DNA from: Polaribacter huanghezhanensis
GTDB taxonomy: Bacteria > Bacteroidota > Bacteroidia > Flavobacteriales > Flavobacteriaceae
NCBI RefSeq assembly: GCF_030444335.1
Contig: NZ_CP128595.1
Location: 2,494,501-2,558,500 of the forward strand
Direction of reading: 5' to 3'
DNA length: 64,000 nucleotides
The position numbers and the translations under genes are program-made. The notes beneath the pieces are model-generated. The model was given only the letters and a program-made list of their open reading frames with translations, ran no database searches and was not told the DNA's origin. Positions within the stretch are counted from its first letter, which is position 1. Each line of letters starts with the position of its first letter. Below are positions 7,509 through 15,599 of the stretch, piece after piece.

Positions 7509-8759
7509 TCAACTATTTTTTATAATTTCTTTTTGTAAAATTTCTAGGGATTTATTTACCGTTCTATTTATTACTTTTTCTCTCGGCTGACCAAAGTTAA
7601 ATTCTTCTACAATAACGTTTGTTTTTGTTGCTAAGGCGATAAAAACAATCCCAACTGTTTTATCGGTTTTATCGGTTGTTGGGCCCGCATTACCTGTAAC
7701 AGCTATTGCATAATCTGTATTTAATTTATTTCTTGCTGCAATTGCCATTTCTTCTGCTACTTCTTTACTGACAACTGTAAATTTTTCGATGGTATTTTCA
7801 GAAATCCCCAACATACTTTTTTTAGCTACTGCAGAATAGCTTACAAAACTTCCTTTGAAATAAGTTGATGCGCCAGGAACTGAAACCAACGTTGAAGCAA
7901 TGCTTCCACCAGTGATACTTTCTGCTGTTGCCAAGGTTTTCTGTTGCTGAATTAACAATTCTCCTACTCTTTTTTCGATGGAATCTCCATCTTCTACTCC
8001 AACAATCACATCAGAAATTAAATGCTGAATCTCAGAAATTTTTTCTTGCAATTCTTTTTCTAAAATTTCTTTATCATCTCCAGTTCCAGACAATCGCAAT
8101 CTTACTTTTCCGAAAGATGGTAAATACGCTAATTTTATATGTTTTGGCAGGTTGTCTTCTACTTCTGCAATTCGTTCTGCAATCACACTTTCTCCTTGTC
8201 CGTACGTCATAATTGTTTTATGGCTGATAAAAGGCAGTTTAAATTGTTGTTGAATTCTTGGCAACACCTCATTGGTCATCAACCCTTTCATTTCATAAGG
8301 AACGCCGGGCAAGGACACAAAAACAGTATCATTTTCGTAAAACCACATTCCTGGTGCTGTGCCGTATTGATTTTTTAAATAGGTAGCTTTTGATGGTAAT
8401 TGCGCTTGATATCTTTGAACTTCTTTAAAAGGATGATTTATTTTTTGAAACAATGCTTTGATATGCTCTACAACTTCTGGATATTCTATGAATTCTGTAT
8501 CATTAAAATATGTAGCGATTGTTTTCTTTGTGATGTCGTCTTTTGTTGGACCTAATCCGCCAGTAATAATTACAATATCCGCTCGTTCTTGCGCTTCTTT
8601 TAACGCGTTTAAAATATGTTGCTCGTCATCTTGAATCGAAGTAATTTGGTAGACCGAAACTCCGATTTTATTTAACGCTACTCCAATCCATTGCGAATTG
8701 GTATCAACAATTTGACCAATAAGAATTTCGTCTCCGATGGTTATAATTTCTGCTTTCAT
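7509..8759 (-). CDS. cinA: CinA family nicotinamide-nucleotide amidohydrolase
   Basis: A 416-residue two-domain protein. N-terminal MoaB/CinA (MocF-like) domain: GDEILIGQIVDTNSQWIG at the start and TGGLGPTKDDIT, about residues 1-170. C-terminal CinA/PncC domain from about 255: TAESITGGSIASTLVSVPGA and YAIAVTGNAGP. The full-length form is an ADP-ribose pyrophosphatase plus NMN deamidase in characterised relatives, used in NAD salvage; the competence link is historical. Single gene with an octamer repeat array just upstream (8770-8801). Confidence 0.92.
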   Translation of the reverse strand: MKAEIITIGDEILIGQIVDTNSQWIGVALNKIGVSVYQITSIQDDEQHILNALKEAQERADIVIITGGLGPTKDDITKKTIATYFNDTEFIEYPEVVEHIKALFQKINHPFKEVQRYQAQLPSKATYLKNQYGTAPGMWFYENDTVFVSLPGVPYEMKGLMTNEVLPRIQQQFKLPFISHKTIMTYGQGESVIAERIAEVEDNLPKHIKLAYLPSFGKVRLRLSGTGDDKEILEKELQEKISEIQHLISDVIVGVEDGDSIEKRVGELLIQQQKTLATAESITGGSIASTLVSVPGASTYFKGSFVSYSAVAKKSMLGISENTIEKFTVVSKEVAEEMAIAARNKLNTDYAIAVTGNAGPTTDKTDKTVGIVFIALATKTNVIVEEFNFGQPREKVINRTVNKSLEILQKEIIKNS

Positions 8760-8769
8760 ATTTTTTTAG

Positions 8770-8801
8770 TTGCAAAGATTCAAAGTTGCAAAGGCTCAAA
8801 G
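8770..8801 (+). repeat. Octanucleotide array (TTGCAAAG type)
   Basis: Four tandem 8-mers: TTGCAAAG, ATTCAAAG, TTGCAAAG, GCTCAAAG, immediately upstream of cinA. A related array in the opposite orientation lies at 52295-52326. Confidence 0.7.
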
Positions 8802-8946
8802 TTTTACTTTTAACTTTTTGTGATTTATTTTTTCTTTTGAACCTAAGTGTTCTCGATACATCACGCTAAAAGGCGCGACACTCGAACGAACAAACTATTT
8901 ACTGATTAACTATTAATTGTTCATTGATAACTCTGTTAATTGCTCA

Positions 8947-8992
8947 CTGATAACTGATAACTGATAACTGATAACTGATAACTGATAACTGA
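8947..8992 (+). repeat. Heptanucleotide array (CTGATAA)n next to the FAH gene
   Basis: Six perfect tandem copies of CTGATAA plus a partial one, ending 3 bp from the FAH-family stop codon. On the transcribed (minus) strand it reads UUAUCAG repeats. The rest of 8802-8946 holds AT-rich DNA with the dispersed-repeat-like segment CTCGATACATCACGCTAAAA and degenerate relatives of the same heptamer. Confidence 0.9.
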
Positions 8993-8995
8993 ATA

Positions 8996-9604
8996 CTACT
9001 TTATTCTGATCTGAAATGCTTGTTTTCCTTCAATGGTTCCGGTTAGCACATCGTTTTCGACAACTTTTCCTACTCCAGCTGGAGTTCCCGTAAAAATAAT
9101 ATCTCCTTTTTTTAAGGTAAAATATTGAGAAACATAAGCAATTAATTCATCCGTTTTCCACAACATTGCATTGGTATTTCCGTCTTGAACAATGTCTCCA
9201 TTTTTATCTAATTGAAATTTTAAATTTTCTAAATCGAATTGTTCTTTTGGATAAAACTCTCCAACAACTGCACTTCCGTCAAAAGCTTTTGCTTTTTCCC
9301 AAGGGAATCCGTTTTCTTTACAATGTTGCTGCACATCTCTTGCTGTAAAATCGATTCCCAAACCGATTTCATCATAATATTTATGCGCAAATTTTGATTC
9401 AATATGTTTACCTACTTTATTAATTTTTACCAAAACCTCCACTTCATAATGTACATCATTAGAAAAAGGTGGAATAAAAAATGGATTTTTACGTGGTAAA
9501 ATAGCAGAATCTGGCTTCAGAAAAATAATCGGATTTTCTGGTCTTTCATTTGCTAATTCTTCGATGTGTTTTGCGTAATTGCGCCCAATACAGATTATTT
9601 TCAT
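8996..9604 (-). CDS. Fumarylacetoacetate hydrolase (FAH) family protein
   Basis: A 202-residue single FAH domain: start MKIICIGRNYAKHIEELANE, PIIFLKPDSAIL, the metal-binding HYEVEVLVKI (two Glu) and GIDFTARDVQ (Asp), and the closing GDIIFTGTPAGVG. FAH proteins of this short type are acylpyruvases or oxaloacetate decarboxylases acting on 2-keto acids with Mg2+; the precise substrate cannot be read from sequence. Both its ends are bordered by heptamer arrays. Confidence 0.9.
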   Translation of the reverse strand: MKIICIGRNYAKHIEELANERPENPIIFLKPDSAILPRKNPFFIPPFSNDVHYEVEVLVKINKVGKHIESKFAHKYYDEIGLGIDFTARDVQQHCKENGFPWEKAKAFDGSAVVGEFYPKEQFDLENLKFQLDKNGDIVQDGNTNAMLWKTDELIAYVSQYFTLKKGDIIFTGTPAGVGKVVENDVLTGTIEGKQAFQIRIK

Positions 9605-9643
9605 CTTACTTTTATTGAAAGATTGAATGATTTAAAGATTAAA

Positions 9644-9672
9644 TTAGGTCTCGACTCCGCTCGACCTGACAA
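9644..9672. repeat. Dispersed repeat, GGTCTCGACTCCGCTCGACC type
   Basis: A 29-nt segment that matches 63389-63417 with a single mismatch. Related forms occur near 30034 and 47394. Partly palindromic (TCGA ends). Confidence 0.8.
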
Positions 9673-9727
9673 CTGACTACTGATAACTGATAACTGACTA
9701 CTGATAACTGATAACTGATAACTGATA
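9673..9727 (+). repeat. Heptanucleotide array (CTGATAA/CTGACTA) next to menB
   Basis: Eight tandem 7-mers (CTGATAA with two CTGACTA variants, last one partial). It abuts the menB stop codon at 9728 exactly as the array at 8947-8992 sits next to the FAH stop. Confidence 0.9.
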
Positions 9728-10567
9728 TTACGGAATCCAAACTTTAGGAAAATTAGGCTTTCTTTTTTCTAAAAACGCATCTCTTCCTTCTTTTGCTTCA
9801 TCCGTCATATACGCTAAACGAGTTGCTTCACCTGCAAACACTTGTTGTCCAACCATTCCGTCATCGGTTAAATTCATAGCAAATTTTAGCATTTTTATGG
9901 ATGTTGGCGATTTTTCTAAAATTTCTTGCGCCCATTGAAAAGCAGTATCTTCTAGTTCATCATGCGGAACAACAGCATTTACCATTCCCATTTCAAAAGC
10001 TTCTTGAGCAGAATAATTTCTTCCTAAAAAGAAAATTTCTCTCGCTCTTTTCTGTCCAACCATTTTCGCTAAATATGCGGATCCGTAACCTCCATCAAAA
10101 GACGTTACATCAGCATCCGTTTGTTTAAAAATGGCATGTTCTTTAGATGCTAACGTTAAATCACAAACTACATGCAAACTATGTCCGCCACCAACCGCCC
10201 AACCTGGAACAACGCAAATAACTGCTTTTGGCATAAAACGAATTAATCGCTGAACTTCTAAAATATTTAACCTGTGATAACCATCTTCACCAACATAACC
10301 TTGATGTCCACGTGCTTTTTGATCACCACCAGAACAGAAAGAATAGACTCCGTCTTTTGTACTTGGTCCTTCGGCAGATAATAAGACAACTCCGATTGAA
10401 GTATCTTCTCCTGCATCGTAAAATGCGTCGTATAATTCTGAAGTTGTTTTTGGACGAAAAGCATTTCTTACATTGGGTCTGTTAAACGCAATTCTTGCAA
10501 CTCCGTTTGACTTTTTGTAGGTAATATCTTCGTATTGTTTTACAGTTTTCCAATCTGCTTTTATCAT
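9728..10567 (-). CDS. menB: 1,4-dihydroxy-2-naphthoyl-CoA synthase
   Basis: A 279-residue crotonase-fold enzyme that closes the second ring of menaquinone from o-succinylbenzoyl-CoA. Visible: NRPNVRNAFRPKT, the oxyanion-hole segments FCSGGDQKARG and GWAVGGGHSLHVVCDLTLAS, and TDADVTSFDGGYGSAYLAK, typical of MenB rather than fatty-acid enoyl hydratases. It lies 1.8 kb from menD on the same strand, with a plus-strand gene between, so they are not one operon here. Confidence 0.96.
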   Translation of the reverse strand: MIKADWKTVKQYEDITYKKSNGVARIAFNRPNVRNAFRPKTTSELYDAFYDAGEDTSIGVVLLSAEGPSTKDGVYSFCSGGDQKARGHQGYVGEDGYHRLNILEVQRLIRFMPKAVICVVPGWAVGGGHSLHVVCDLTLASKEHAIFKQTDADVTSFDGGYGSAYLAKMVGQKRAREIFFLGRNYSAQEAFEMGMVNAVVPHDELEDTAFQWAQEILEKSPTSIKMLKFAMNLTDDGMVGQQVFAGEATRLAYMTDEAKEGRDAFLEKRKPNFPKVWIP

Positions 10568-10732
10568 AATAGCTGTTTTTTATCGTTATGATTTAAAATC
10601 TAAAAGAACTTTATATTTCTATTTACAAAAATAGGATATTAAGAACTATTATTTACAATTTTATAGAAGGTTTGTAAATTGAACTATTTATTTGAAAAAA
10701 AAATATTTTTAACTTCAATACTTTTACAACTT

Positions 10733-11899
10733 ATGATAAAAATTCTTCCCCTTTTGCTGCTTTTTATTTTTAGCGTTACTGCTTTTAGTCAAAAAATGGT
10801 TACTAAAAAATACGAATCTGAAGAGCTACAAGATATTAGAACGATACAAATTCATTTACCAAATGGATACGACAGAGATACCATTACAAACTATCCGTTA
10901 ACCATTGTATTAGATGCTGAATATTTATTTGATTTGTATGTAGGAAATTCAAAATTGTTTTCTCACACAGACAAAGCCCCAAAACAAATTGTTGTTGGGA
11001 TTGAAATGGCAACTACTCGTTTAAAGGATGCTTCTTTTGACGAAACTAGAAATAGCGAATTAACAGCATATAGCAAAAGTTTTATCAAATTTATAAAAAA
11101 CGAATTGCTATCTTATATTGAAGGAAATTATAAAACATCGCCTTTTTTAACGATTGTTGGTAACGGAATTTCAGCAAATTTAATAACGCATTTTTTAAAG
11201 GATGAAACGCCAATTTTTAACGCGTACATTTGCTTAAATCCAACGTTTAGTCCAGATATCAGTATTCAAATCGAATCTTATGATTTAAATAAATTAAGCT
11301 CTATTGATAACACCTACTATTTTTATTTTAATGATGGTAAATTTATTAGCGACGAAAAACAACAACGAATCGGCTTGTTAAATACATATCTAAAATCCTT
11401 ATCCATTAAAAACTTTAATGTAAAATACGATTTCATTGGCGATTCGCCAAGTAATGTTTCTGCTATTGGCGAAGGAATTCCAAGAGCTTTTGATAAAATA
11501 TTTGAAATTTATTCTGGAATTAACAAAGAAGAATTTGAAACAAAAATCAAGAATTTATCTCCGTTAGATGCCATTGCATATTTAGAAAATAAATACATAG
11601 AAATAGATTACTTATTTGGTTCTAATTTAGGAATACGAGAAATAGATATTATTGCTATTGAAAGTATTATTATTGAAAAAGAAAATGGCGATTATTTAAA
11701 AAATTATGGCAACATGATTTTAAATTTATATCCATTTTCTCCTTTAGGACATTATTACCTTGGAAGGTATTACGAAGCTGGAAAAAATTATTCGAAAGCC
11801 TTAGAACAATATCGATTGGGCTACGGAAAAATGGATCCTGCAGACCCAAATGCAGATAAATTTTATCAGAATGTACAACGAATGCTTAGAAAAGGATAA
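10733..11899 (+). CDS. Secreted esterase-like alpha/beta protein, nucleophile apparently lost
   Basis: A 388-residue protein from ATG 10733 (an upstream in-frame TTG at 10679 is unlikely, because starting at 10733 gives a clean signal peptide ending near AFSQ). The body resembles the esterase D/Fes family (putative esterase, PF00756 type): RTIQIHLPNGYDRD, YPLTIVLDAEYLFD, QIVVGIEMATTRLKD. The nucleophile elbow reads G143-N-G145-I-S, where this family has G-x-S-x-G, so Gly replaces the catalytic Ser. The C-terminus (about 335-375) has a TPR-like pair of helices (LGHYYLGRYYEAGKNYSKAL). Likely non-catalytic, or using a different residue; function unknown. Confidence 0.7.
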   Translation: MIKILPLLLLFIFSVTAFSQKMVTKKYESEELQDIRTIQIHLPNGYDRDTITNYPLTIVLDAEYLFDLYVGNSKLFSHTDKAPKQIVVGIEMATTRLKDASFDETRNSELTAYSKSFIKFIKNELLSYIEGNYKTSPFLTIVGNGISANLITHFLKDETPIFNAYICLNPTFSPDISIQIESYDLNKLSSIDNTYYFYFNDGKFISDEKQQRIGLLNTYLKSLSIKNFNVKYDFIGDSPSNVSAIGEGIPRAFDKIFEIYSGINKEEFETKIKNLSPLDAIAYLENKYIEIDYLFGSNLGIREIDIIAIESIIIEKENGDYLKNYGNMILNLYPFSPLGHYYLGRYYEAGKNYSKALEQYRLGYGKMDPADPNADKFYQNVQRMLRKG

Positions 11900-11903
11900 G
11901 GAA

Positions 11904-12320
11904 TTAGTTTATCAATTCTAAACCATCTTCTTTAATAAGAATTGTTTTTTCTTTGTACAACGTTCCAACTGCTCTTTTAAACGCTTTTTTACTCATGAAT
12001 AATTTACGTTTAATTTCTTCTGGAGAACTTTTATCTGTCAATGGTAAGAATCCGTCATGATCGTAAATTGCTTCAACCACTTTTTCTGTGTCTAAAGAAA
12101 TTGCATTTCTAAAACCTTGTGGTTGTAGTGAAACATCTATTTTACCATCTTCTCTAATGTTTTTAATATAGCCAGTAATTCGTTGATTTTCTCTCAACTC
12201 CTGAAAAACTTCATTTCTATATAACAAGCCTTCAAATTCCTCATCAATTAAAACCGAAAAACCTAAATGTGTTTCTGATTCAATAATTAACGATACTTTA
12301 TCTCCTACTTCTAAATCCAT
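11904..12320 (-). CDS. S1-domain RNA-binding protein (CvfB-like, short)
   Basis: A 138-residue protein. Residues 1-65 form an S1-like OB fold (VGDKVSLIIESETHLGFSVL ... ITGYIKNIREDGKIDVSLQP); residues 80-138 look like the CvfB winged helix (GFLPLTDKSSPEEIKRKLFM, then SKKAFKRAVGTLYKEKTILI). It keeps the last S1 and wHTH parts of the longer CvfB proteins and probably binds RNA. It starts 6 bp after the menD stop, so it is likely co-transcribed with menD. Confidence 0.75.
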   Translation of the reverse strand: MDLEVGDKVSLIIESETHLGFSVLIDEEFEGLLYRNEVFQELRENQRITGYIKNIREDGKIDVSLQPQGFRNAISLDTEKVVEAIYDHDGFLPLTDKSSPEEIKRKLFMSKKAFKRAVGTLYKEKTILIKEDGLELIN

Positions 12321-12326
12321 AATATG

Positions 12327-14036
12327 TTATTTTAAATGATTAAAATATGCTTTTAATATTGTTTCGTTGATTTCTTTATCCGTGAAAATTTCCAACACTT
12401 TTGGCGCATTTGAATCTTGATAAAATCCTTTTAATGCTGCTGATACTTCTGTTGTTTCTGAAACCGAAATATACTCTAATTGATACATTTTACACAAATG
12501 TGCTGCGGTTAATTGATGCGGTGTTTCAAAATACTCCAACGCATTTGTTGATTTTGGTCCAGGAATAAATCTAAAAATTCCGCCACCATTATTATTGATA
12601 AGAATAATTCTAAAATTCTTCGGAATGTAATTATTCCACAAAGCATTGCTGTCGTAAAAGAAACTCAAATCTCCAGTGATAAAAACGGTTTGATTTTTAC
12701 TCGCAAAAGCAGCTCCAATTGCAGTGCTTGTACTTCCATCAATTCCGCTTGTTCCTCGATTACAAAACACACTCAGTGTGTTCTTAACATCAAATAATTG
12801 TGCGTATCTCACTACTGAACTATTTCCTAATTGTAATTGAAAATTTTTTGGAATACTTTCTAAAACTTGTTCAAAAACCTTTAAATCAGCATGTGGAATT
12901 TCACTTAAATAAAGTTGATGTTTTTCTGCTCTTTTTTCTTTTTCACACAACCATTTTTGCTGATAATTACTTTCAATTGTAGTGCTTCTTGAATTTAACT
13001 CTGATAAAAATAGTATTGGCTTCTCTTGAACAAATTCTGACAAACAATGAAATGTATTCATTGCTTTTTGTTCGTCAATATGCCAATGATGTTGTGGTTG
13101 GTGATTTCTTAAAAACTGTTTTATTTTTTTAGAAACTACCATTCCGCCAAAGGTTAACAAAACTTCTGGTTTTAACTCAGAAAACTCTTCTTCTGACAAC
13201 GGAAAAATCAATTTATCAATAGAGTTAATGGTGTTTTCTGATGCTATATTTGAGGTGGTTTCTGTTAAAACAATTACAGAAGAATCATTCTTAAACTGCT
13301 CAATTAAATTCTGAACCACTTCATCAGGAAAATGTGTACCAACCAATATCATTTTTTTGGTTGATGCATTCCAAATTTTAGCAAGTTCTAAATAATCAAC
13401 AGATTGCTTCGTTTCACTCGCAATGACAATTGGAAAAGTAAATTCTTCAAGTTCATCAATCGTTTCATACAAAGGTTCATCAAACGGAACATTGATGTGA
13501 ACAGGTCCTTTTTTAGTGATTGCAATTTGTAACGCTTCAGAAATCAAATTAGTATTGAACTCCTTTTTTGCTTCACTTTCAATCAAATTTGCTGAAAATA
13601 AAATATGATTCTCAAACACATTTTCTTGACGAATGGTTTGTCCGTCGCCAATATCAATCAAATGTTTTGGTCTGTCTGCAGAAATGACAACTAACGGAAT
13701 ATTGCTGTAAAAAGCTTCTGCAATTGCCGGATAATAATTTAACAAAGCAGAACCAGAAGTACACACAATGGCAACAGGTTTTTGCATTTGTTGCGCAATT
13801 CCCATTGCAAAAAAAGCAGCACAACGCTCATCTACAATACTCAACGTTTTTATGTCTGGATGATTCGAAAAACCAACCGTTAACGGAGCATTACGTGAAC
13901 CTGGAGAAATTACAACGGTATCAATTTTAAATTGATGACAAGCTGAAATTACAAGTTGTGCGAGTTCTTTTTTTGGAAAATCCCCACCTAACCTCCCCAA
14001 AGGGGAGGAACTTTGTATGTTATTTTCTTTGCTCAA
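12327..14036 (-). CDS. menD: SEPHCHC synthase MenD (repeat insertions in frame)
   Basis: A 569-residue ThDP enzyme making 2-succinyl-5-enolpyruvyl-6-hydroxy-3-cyclohexene-1-carboxylate in menaquinone synthesis. Pyr domain: VVISPGSRNAPLTVGFSNHP (41-60) and VDERCAAFFAMGIA with the conserved Glu; PP domain: GDLSFFYDSNALWNN plus INNNGGGIFRF. The start is odd: the only in-frame start before the ThDP domain is TTG 14036 (or a TTG inside the repeat). The ATG at 14041-14043 is out of frame and ends after seven codons. Residues 5-20 (NNIQSSSPLGRLGGDF) are encoded by an inserted palindromic repeat; residues 203-212 (IVIASETKQS) match a second repeat type. See the findings. Confidence 0.93.
   Translation of the reverse strand: MSKENNIQSSSPLGRLGGDFPKKELAQLVISACHQFKIDTVVISPGSRNAPLTVGFSNHPDIKTLSIVDERCAAFFAMGIAQQMQKPVAIVCTSGSALLNYYPAIAEAFYSNIPLVVISADRPKHLIDIGDGQTIRQENVFENHILFSANLIESEAKKEFNTNLISEALQIAITKKGPVHINVPFDEPLYETIDELEEFTFPIVIASETKQSVDYLELAKIWNASTKKMILVGTHFPDEVVQNLIEQFKNDSSVIVLTETTSNIASENTINSIDKLIFPLSEEEFSELKPEVLLTFGGMVVSKKIKQFLRNHQPQHHWHIDEQKAMNTFHCLSEFVQEKPILFLSELNSRSTTIESNYQQKWLCEKEKRAEKHQLYLSEIPHADLKVFEQVLESIPKNFQLQLGNSSVVRYAQLFDVKNTLSVFCNRGTSGIDGSTSTAIGAAFASKNQTVFITGDLSFFYDSNALWNNYIPKNFRIILINNNGGGIFRFIPGPKSTNALEYFETPHQLTAAHLCKMYQLEYISVSETTEVSAALKGFYQDSNAPKVLEIFTDKEINETILKAYFNHLK
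13402..13426. repeat. Dispersed repeat GTCATTGCGAGTGAAACGAAG-type translated inside menD
   Basis: On the minus strand it reads GTCATTGCGAGTG then AAACGAAGCAATC, the form of a very common intergenic repeat of Flavobacteria. Here it is in frame and gives IVIASETKQS at residues 203-212, in the linker after the Pyr domain. Confidence 0.75.
13977..14034. repeat. 58-nt palindromic repeat insertion at the menD start
   Basis: Contains the hairpin CCTCCCC-AAA-GGGGAGG (13992-14008) and the CCCCACCTAACC tail of a known flavobacterial intergenic repeat type. GATTTT occurs at both edges (minus strand 14041-14036 and 13982-13977), like a target-site duplication. Confidence 0.7.
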
Positions 14037-14080
14037 AAATCATTTTAATTTTGCAGTAAAAATCTTAAATTCAATCAACC

Positions 14081-14110
14081 TTTCCCCATCGGGGAAATGC
14101 CCAAAGGGCA
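14081..14110. repeat. Double-hairpin palindromic repeat
   Basis: Two adjacent perfect hairpins: TTTCCCC-ATC-GGGGAAA (14081-14097) and TGCCC-AAA-GGGCA (14098-14110), between the fsa-like stop and menD. No U tract, so not a standard terminator. Confidence 0.7.
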
Positions 14111-14117
14111 ATGGGGA

Positions 14118-14771
14118 TTAATTTCCTTTTTTATAATCTTCTAAAAACTTCGCCAAACCAATGTCTGTTAAAGGATGCTTTAACAATCCTTCAATGGCAC
14201 TTAAAGGTCCAGTCATTACATCAGATCCTAATTTTGCACAATCAATAATGTGCATGGTATGGCGGACTGAAGCTGCTAAAATTTGAGTTTCGAATCCATA
14301 ATTGTCATAAATCTGACGAATTTCTGCGATTAAATTTAATCCGTCGGTAGAAATATCATCTAAACGACCAATAAACGGAGAAACATAGGTTGCTCCAGCT
14401 TTTGCAGCTAACAACGCTTGTCCAGCAGAAAACACTAAGGTTACATTTGTTTTGATTCCTTTTGAAGAAAAATATTTACACGCTTTTATACCATCTTTTA
14501 TCATTGGTAATTTTACCACAATTTGCGGATTTAAAGCAGCTAATGCCTCTCCTTCTTTAATCATCCCTGCAAAATCTGTTGCAATTACTTCTGCAGAAAC
14601 ATCGCCTTCAACCAAATTGCAAATTGCTTTGTAATGATTGATGATATTTGCTGCTCCTGTAATGCCTTCTTTTGCCATTAAAGACGGATTTGTAGTAACG
14701 CCATCTAAAATCCCTAAAGCCTGAGCTTCTTCTATTTGTGATAAATTTGCTGTGTCAATAAAAAATTTCAT
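14118..14771 (-). CDS. fsa: Fructose-6-phosphate aldolase / transaldolase-like
   Basis: A 217-residue TIM-barrel protein of the FSA/TalC group: MKFFIDTANLSQIEEAQALG, DGVTTNPSLMAKEG, the Schiff-base Lys in VVKLPMIKDG, NVTLVFSAGQALLAAKAGA and YVSPFIGRLDD. It is the right length for FSA (about 220) rather than the 315-residue TalB type, but short transaldolases share this form, so transaldolase activity in the pentose phosphate pathway is as likely as aldolase activity. It lies 24 bp after the SDR gene, likely one operon. Confidence 0.85.
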   Translation of the reverse strand: MKFFIDTANLSQIEEAQALGILDGVTTNPSLMAKEGITGAANIINHYKAICNLVEGDVSAEVIATDFAGMIKEGEALAALNPQIVVKLPMIKDGIKACKYFSSKGIKTNVTLVFSAGQALLAAKAGATYVSPFIGRLDDISTDGLNLIAEIRQIYDNYGFETQILAASVRHTMHIIDCAKLGSDVMTGPLSAIEGLLKHPLTDIGLAKFLEDYKKGN

Positions 14772-14795
14772 ATTCTTAAATTTAGTTCTGTAAAA

Positions 14796-15599
14796 TTATA
14801 ATTTATAATGATTCATTAGTAGTTTTTCGTACATTTTATCTGGTAAAATTCGCTTTAAAACAATGGAGCATTTCTCCATAAATCCACCAACTTTATAATG
14901 AATCTTCGGGCTTTTAGTTTCAATAATGCTATAAACTTCTTTTGCCATTTCTATCGGATTCATTCCGCCATCAACATGCGCATCCATCAAATTTAAATTT
15001 TCTTGATAGGTTTCTTTATACGCAGAATTTTCAAAAACTGGCGTATGATACCTTCCTGCTGCAATGTTTGTAGCAAAATCTCCTGGAGCAACATTTACAA
15101 TATCAATTCCGAATTGTTTTACTTCCATTCGTGCTGCTTCGGTAATCAATTCTAATGCGCCTTTTGTTGCAGAATAAATACCACGAAAAGGCAATCCCAT
15201 ATAACCCGCAATCGATGTTACATTAATTATTTTTCCGCTTTTTTGTTTTCGCATTTGCGGCAAAACCGCTTTCATTACATCAACAGCTCCAAATAAATTG
15301 GTGTTAAAAACCTTTTTCATTTCTTCTGTTGGTGTATCTTCAATAGCACCTGTAATTCCCATTCCAGCATTATTGATTAACACATCAATTCTTCCTTCAT
15401 TTATAATAATTTCAGAAACTGCATTTTGAATAGAAGCTACATTTAAAACATCTAAAGCAAGCATTTTATAAGAGAAAGAATTGTCTTCTTTTTGCGTTCT
15501 ACTTGTTCCGTAAACTACCATTCCTTTTTTAGAAAGATAGTTGGCAATGGATTTTCCAATTCCTGAGGAAGCACCAGTAATAAGAACAACTTTTGACAT
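14796..15599 (-). CDS. Short-chain dehydrogenase/reductase
   Basis: A classical SDR of 267 residues from ATG 15599 (MSKVVLITGASSGIGKSIAN); the longer form from 15632 adds an unlikely MNFKSKILNLY. Motifs: TGASSGIG for NAD(P), NNAGMG, Ser in NVTSIAGYMG, and YSATKGALE (YxxxK). The residue after the beta-2 strand is Arg (TSRTQKE), which favours NADPH. Substrate unknown. The C-terminus (HYKVGGFMEKCSIVLKRILP) is the type seen in flavobacterial oxidoreductases of unknown role. Confidence 0.85.
   Translation of the reverse strand: MSKVVLITGASSGIGKSIANYLSKKGMVVYGTSRTQKEDNSFSYKMLALDVLNVASIQNAVSEIIINEGRIDVLINNAGMGITGAIEDTPTEEMKKVFNTNLFGAVDVMKAVLPQMRKQKSGKIINVTSIAGYMGLPFRGIYSATKGALELITEAARMEVKQFGIDIVNVAPGDFATNIAAGRYHTPVFENSAYKETYQENLNLMDAHVDGGMNPIEMAKEVYSIIETKSPKIHYKVGGFMEKCSIVLKRILPDKMYEKLLMNHYKL

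Noticed and set aside
8947..9727. Tandem 7-mers as a CRISPR array
   Set aside because: The units are 7 nt with no spacers and no cas genes are near; they are simple tandem repeats.
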